From NCBI GenBank assembly GCA_003513015.1, contig DOTA01000142.1, positions 1,686 through 9,191 on the forward strand: 7,506 nucleotides of DNA, read 5' to 3'. Numbering within the stretch: the stretch's first letter is position 1; every line of letters begins with the position of its first letter. The DNA comes from Chloroflexota bacterium. GTDB lineage: Bacteria; Chloroflexota; Anaerolineae; Anaerolineales; UBA11858. Position numbers and translations under genes: made by a program. This document shows positions 6,760 to 7,506 of this stretch, in pieces. Under the pieces are notes generated by a model. The model made no database searches. It saw only the letters and a program-made list of their open reading frames with translations, and was not told the origin of the DNA.

Positions 6760-7506
6760 ATGTCTGATCTGTTTGATTATGCGATGAAAAAGCGCTTAGC
6801 GCATGAGGCTCCTCTGGCGGCCCGCATGCGCCCGCGCAACCTGAGCGAATATGTTGGGCAACAGCATATCATCGGGCCGGGGAAGTTGCTGCGCCGTGCC
6901 ATCGAATCGGATCGGTTGTTTGCTTCCATTATCTTGTGGGGGCCTCCGGGCACAGGCAAAACCACCCTGGCGCAAGTCATCGCCAACCAGACCAAATCTC
7001 ACTTTGAAACCCTCTCCGCCGTGCTGGATGGCAAGCAGCGTCTGCGCGAATTGGTCGATGAAGCCATCGAGCGCAAAAGATTATATGGCGCGTCGAGCAT
7101 CCTGTTCATCGACGAAGTTCACCGCTGGAACAAAGCCCAGCAAGATGCCCTGCTGCCGCACGTTGAAAATGGCACCGTCACGTTGATCGGAGCCACCACC
7201 GAAAATCGCTATTTTGAAGTGATCGGTGCCCTGGTGAGTCGCTCGCGTGTCTTTCAACTGCGGAATCTCGAAGATGCCGATGTTCACAGCCTGTTGGAAC
7301 GCGCCTTAGCCGACCCCGAAAGAGGCTACGGGACCCGCAAGGTGAACCTCACCCCGCAGGCCAGCCAACATCTCGTGCATGTAGCCGGGGGTGATGCCCG
7401 TAACGCCCTCAATGCCCTGGAATTAGCGGTTGAATCTACCCCCCCAGATGAAAGCGGCATCATCAAAATCACGCTCGAGGTAGCGCAAGAATCCATCCAG
7501 CGCCGG
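6760..7506 (+). CDS. rarA: Replication-associated recombination protein A (RarA/MgsA) AAA+ ATPase, 3'-truncated by the window edge
   Basis: The frame stays open to the last base, giving the first 249 residues. The N-terminus carries the family signature PLAARMRPRNLSEYVGQQHI (18-37). Walker A is GPPGTGKTT (61-69, K67), Walker B is ILFIDEVHR (114-122), sensor 1 lies in GATTENR (144-150), the arginine finger is probably R161 or R163 in SRSRVF, and sensor 2 is around R214 in GDARNALNALE. RarA is a clamp-loader-like ATPase related to eukaryotic WRNIP1 that acts at stalled replication forks and in recombination. The HRWNKAQQDALLPHVENGT stretch, with Trp where the E. coli type has Phe, matches the long Chloroflexota/Cyanobacteria version as I remember it. 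The ATG at 6760 is preferred over the in-frame ATG at 6751, which overlaps the TATAAT box. A third in-frame ATG at 6784 is possible but would remove a natural-looking N-terminus. It is divergent from the GH42 gene. Confidence 0.93.
   Translation, partial: MSDLFDYAMKKRLAHEAPLAARMRPRNLSEYVGQQHIIGPGKLLRRAIESDRLFASIILWGPPGTGKTTLAQVIANQTKSHFETLSAVLDGKQRLRELVDEAIERKRLYGASSILFIDEVHRWNKAQQDALLPHVENGTVTLIGATTENRYFEVIGALVSRSRVFQLRNLEDADVHSLLERALADPERGYGTRKVNLTPQASQHLVHVAGGDARNALNALELAVESTPPDESGIIKITLEVAQESIQRR

Noticed and set aside
6851..7186. Open frame of 111 codons on the + strand within rarA in another frame, and minus-strand frames over the same bases
   Set aside because: The RarA frame from 6760 has Walker A, Walker B, sensor and arginine-finger motifs in order, so the others are shadows.

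Overview
The window looks like an ordinary chromosomal segment of a Chloroflexota bacterium (Anaerolineae or a relative). The grounds are a sensor-rich hybrid-kinase/HD-GYP signalling pair, a GH42 beta-galactosidase of the zinc-cluster type, a RarA whose sequence matches the long form I associate with Chloroflexota and Cyanobacteria, and a base composition near half GC by eye. This taxonomic call is inference from family resemblance; there is no rRNA or other marker in the window.

Layout. Bases 1-4531 (+ strand) hold two translationally coupled signalling genes. The first is the 3' part of a hybrid histidine kinase (ATPase domain, receiver, helical tail). The second is a complete 1076-residue response regulator with the order receiver-PAS-GAF-PAS-PAS-GAF-HD-GYP, predicted to hydrolyse cyclic di-GMP. 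The kinase stop and the regulator TTG start share the four bases TTGA. Only 9 bp separate the regulator stop from the end of a convergent, minus-strand GH42 beta-galactosidase gene (4541-6535). A 224-bp AT-richer intergenic region (6536-6759) follows and carries divergent promoter signals. A rarA-type AAA+ ATPase gene (+ strand) starts at 6760 and runs off the right edge.

How the genes work together. The kinase and the HD-GYP regulator probably form one phosphorelay that sets c-di-GMP level, with several extra ligand-sensing modules inside the regulator. The galactosidase is a cytoplasmic sugar hydrolase, and rarA acts in replication-fork maintenance. Nothing in the sequence ties these last two to the signalling pair or to each other.

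I found no CRISPR array, mobile element, RNA gene, toxin-antitoxin or defence cassette, and no clear undescribed system. The observations most worth a second look are a perfect TATAAT placed so that the rarA transcript would begin at or next to its ATG (a leaderless mRNA), the complete trinuclear-type metal-ligand set in the HD-GYP domain, the multi-sensor insertion between receiver and output, and a perfect 9-bp hairpin inside the regulator gene.
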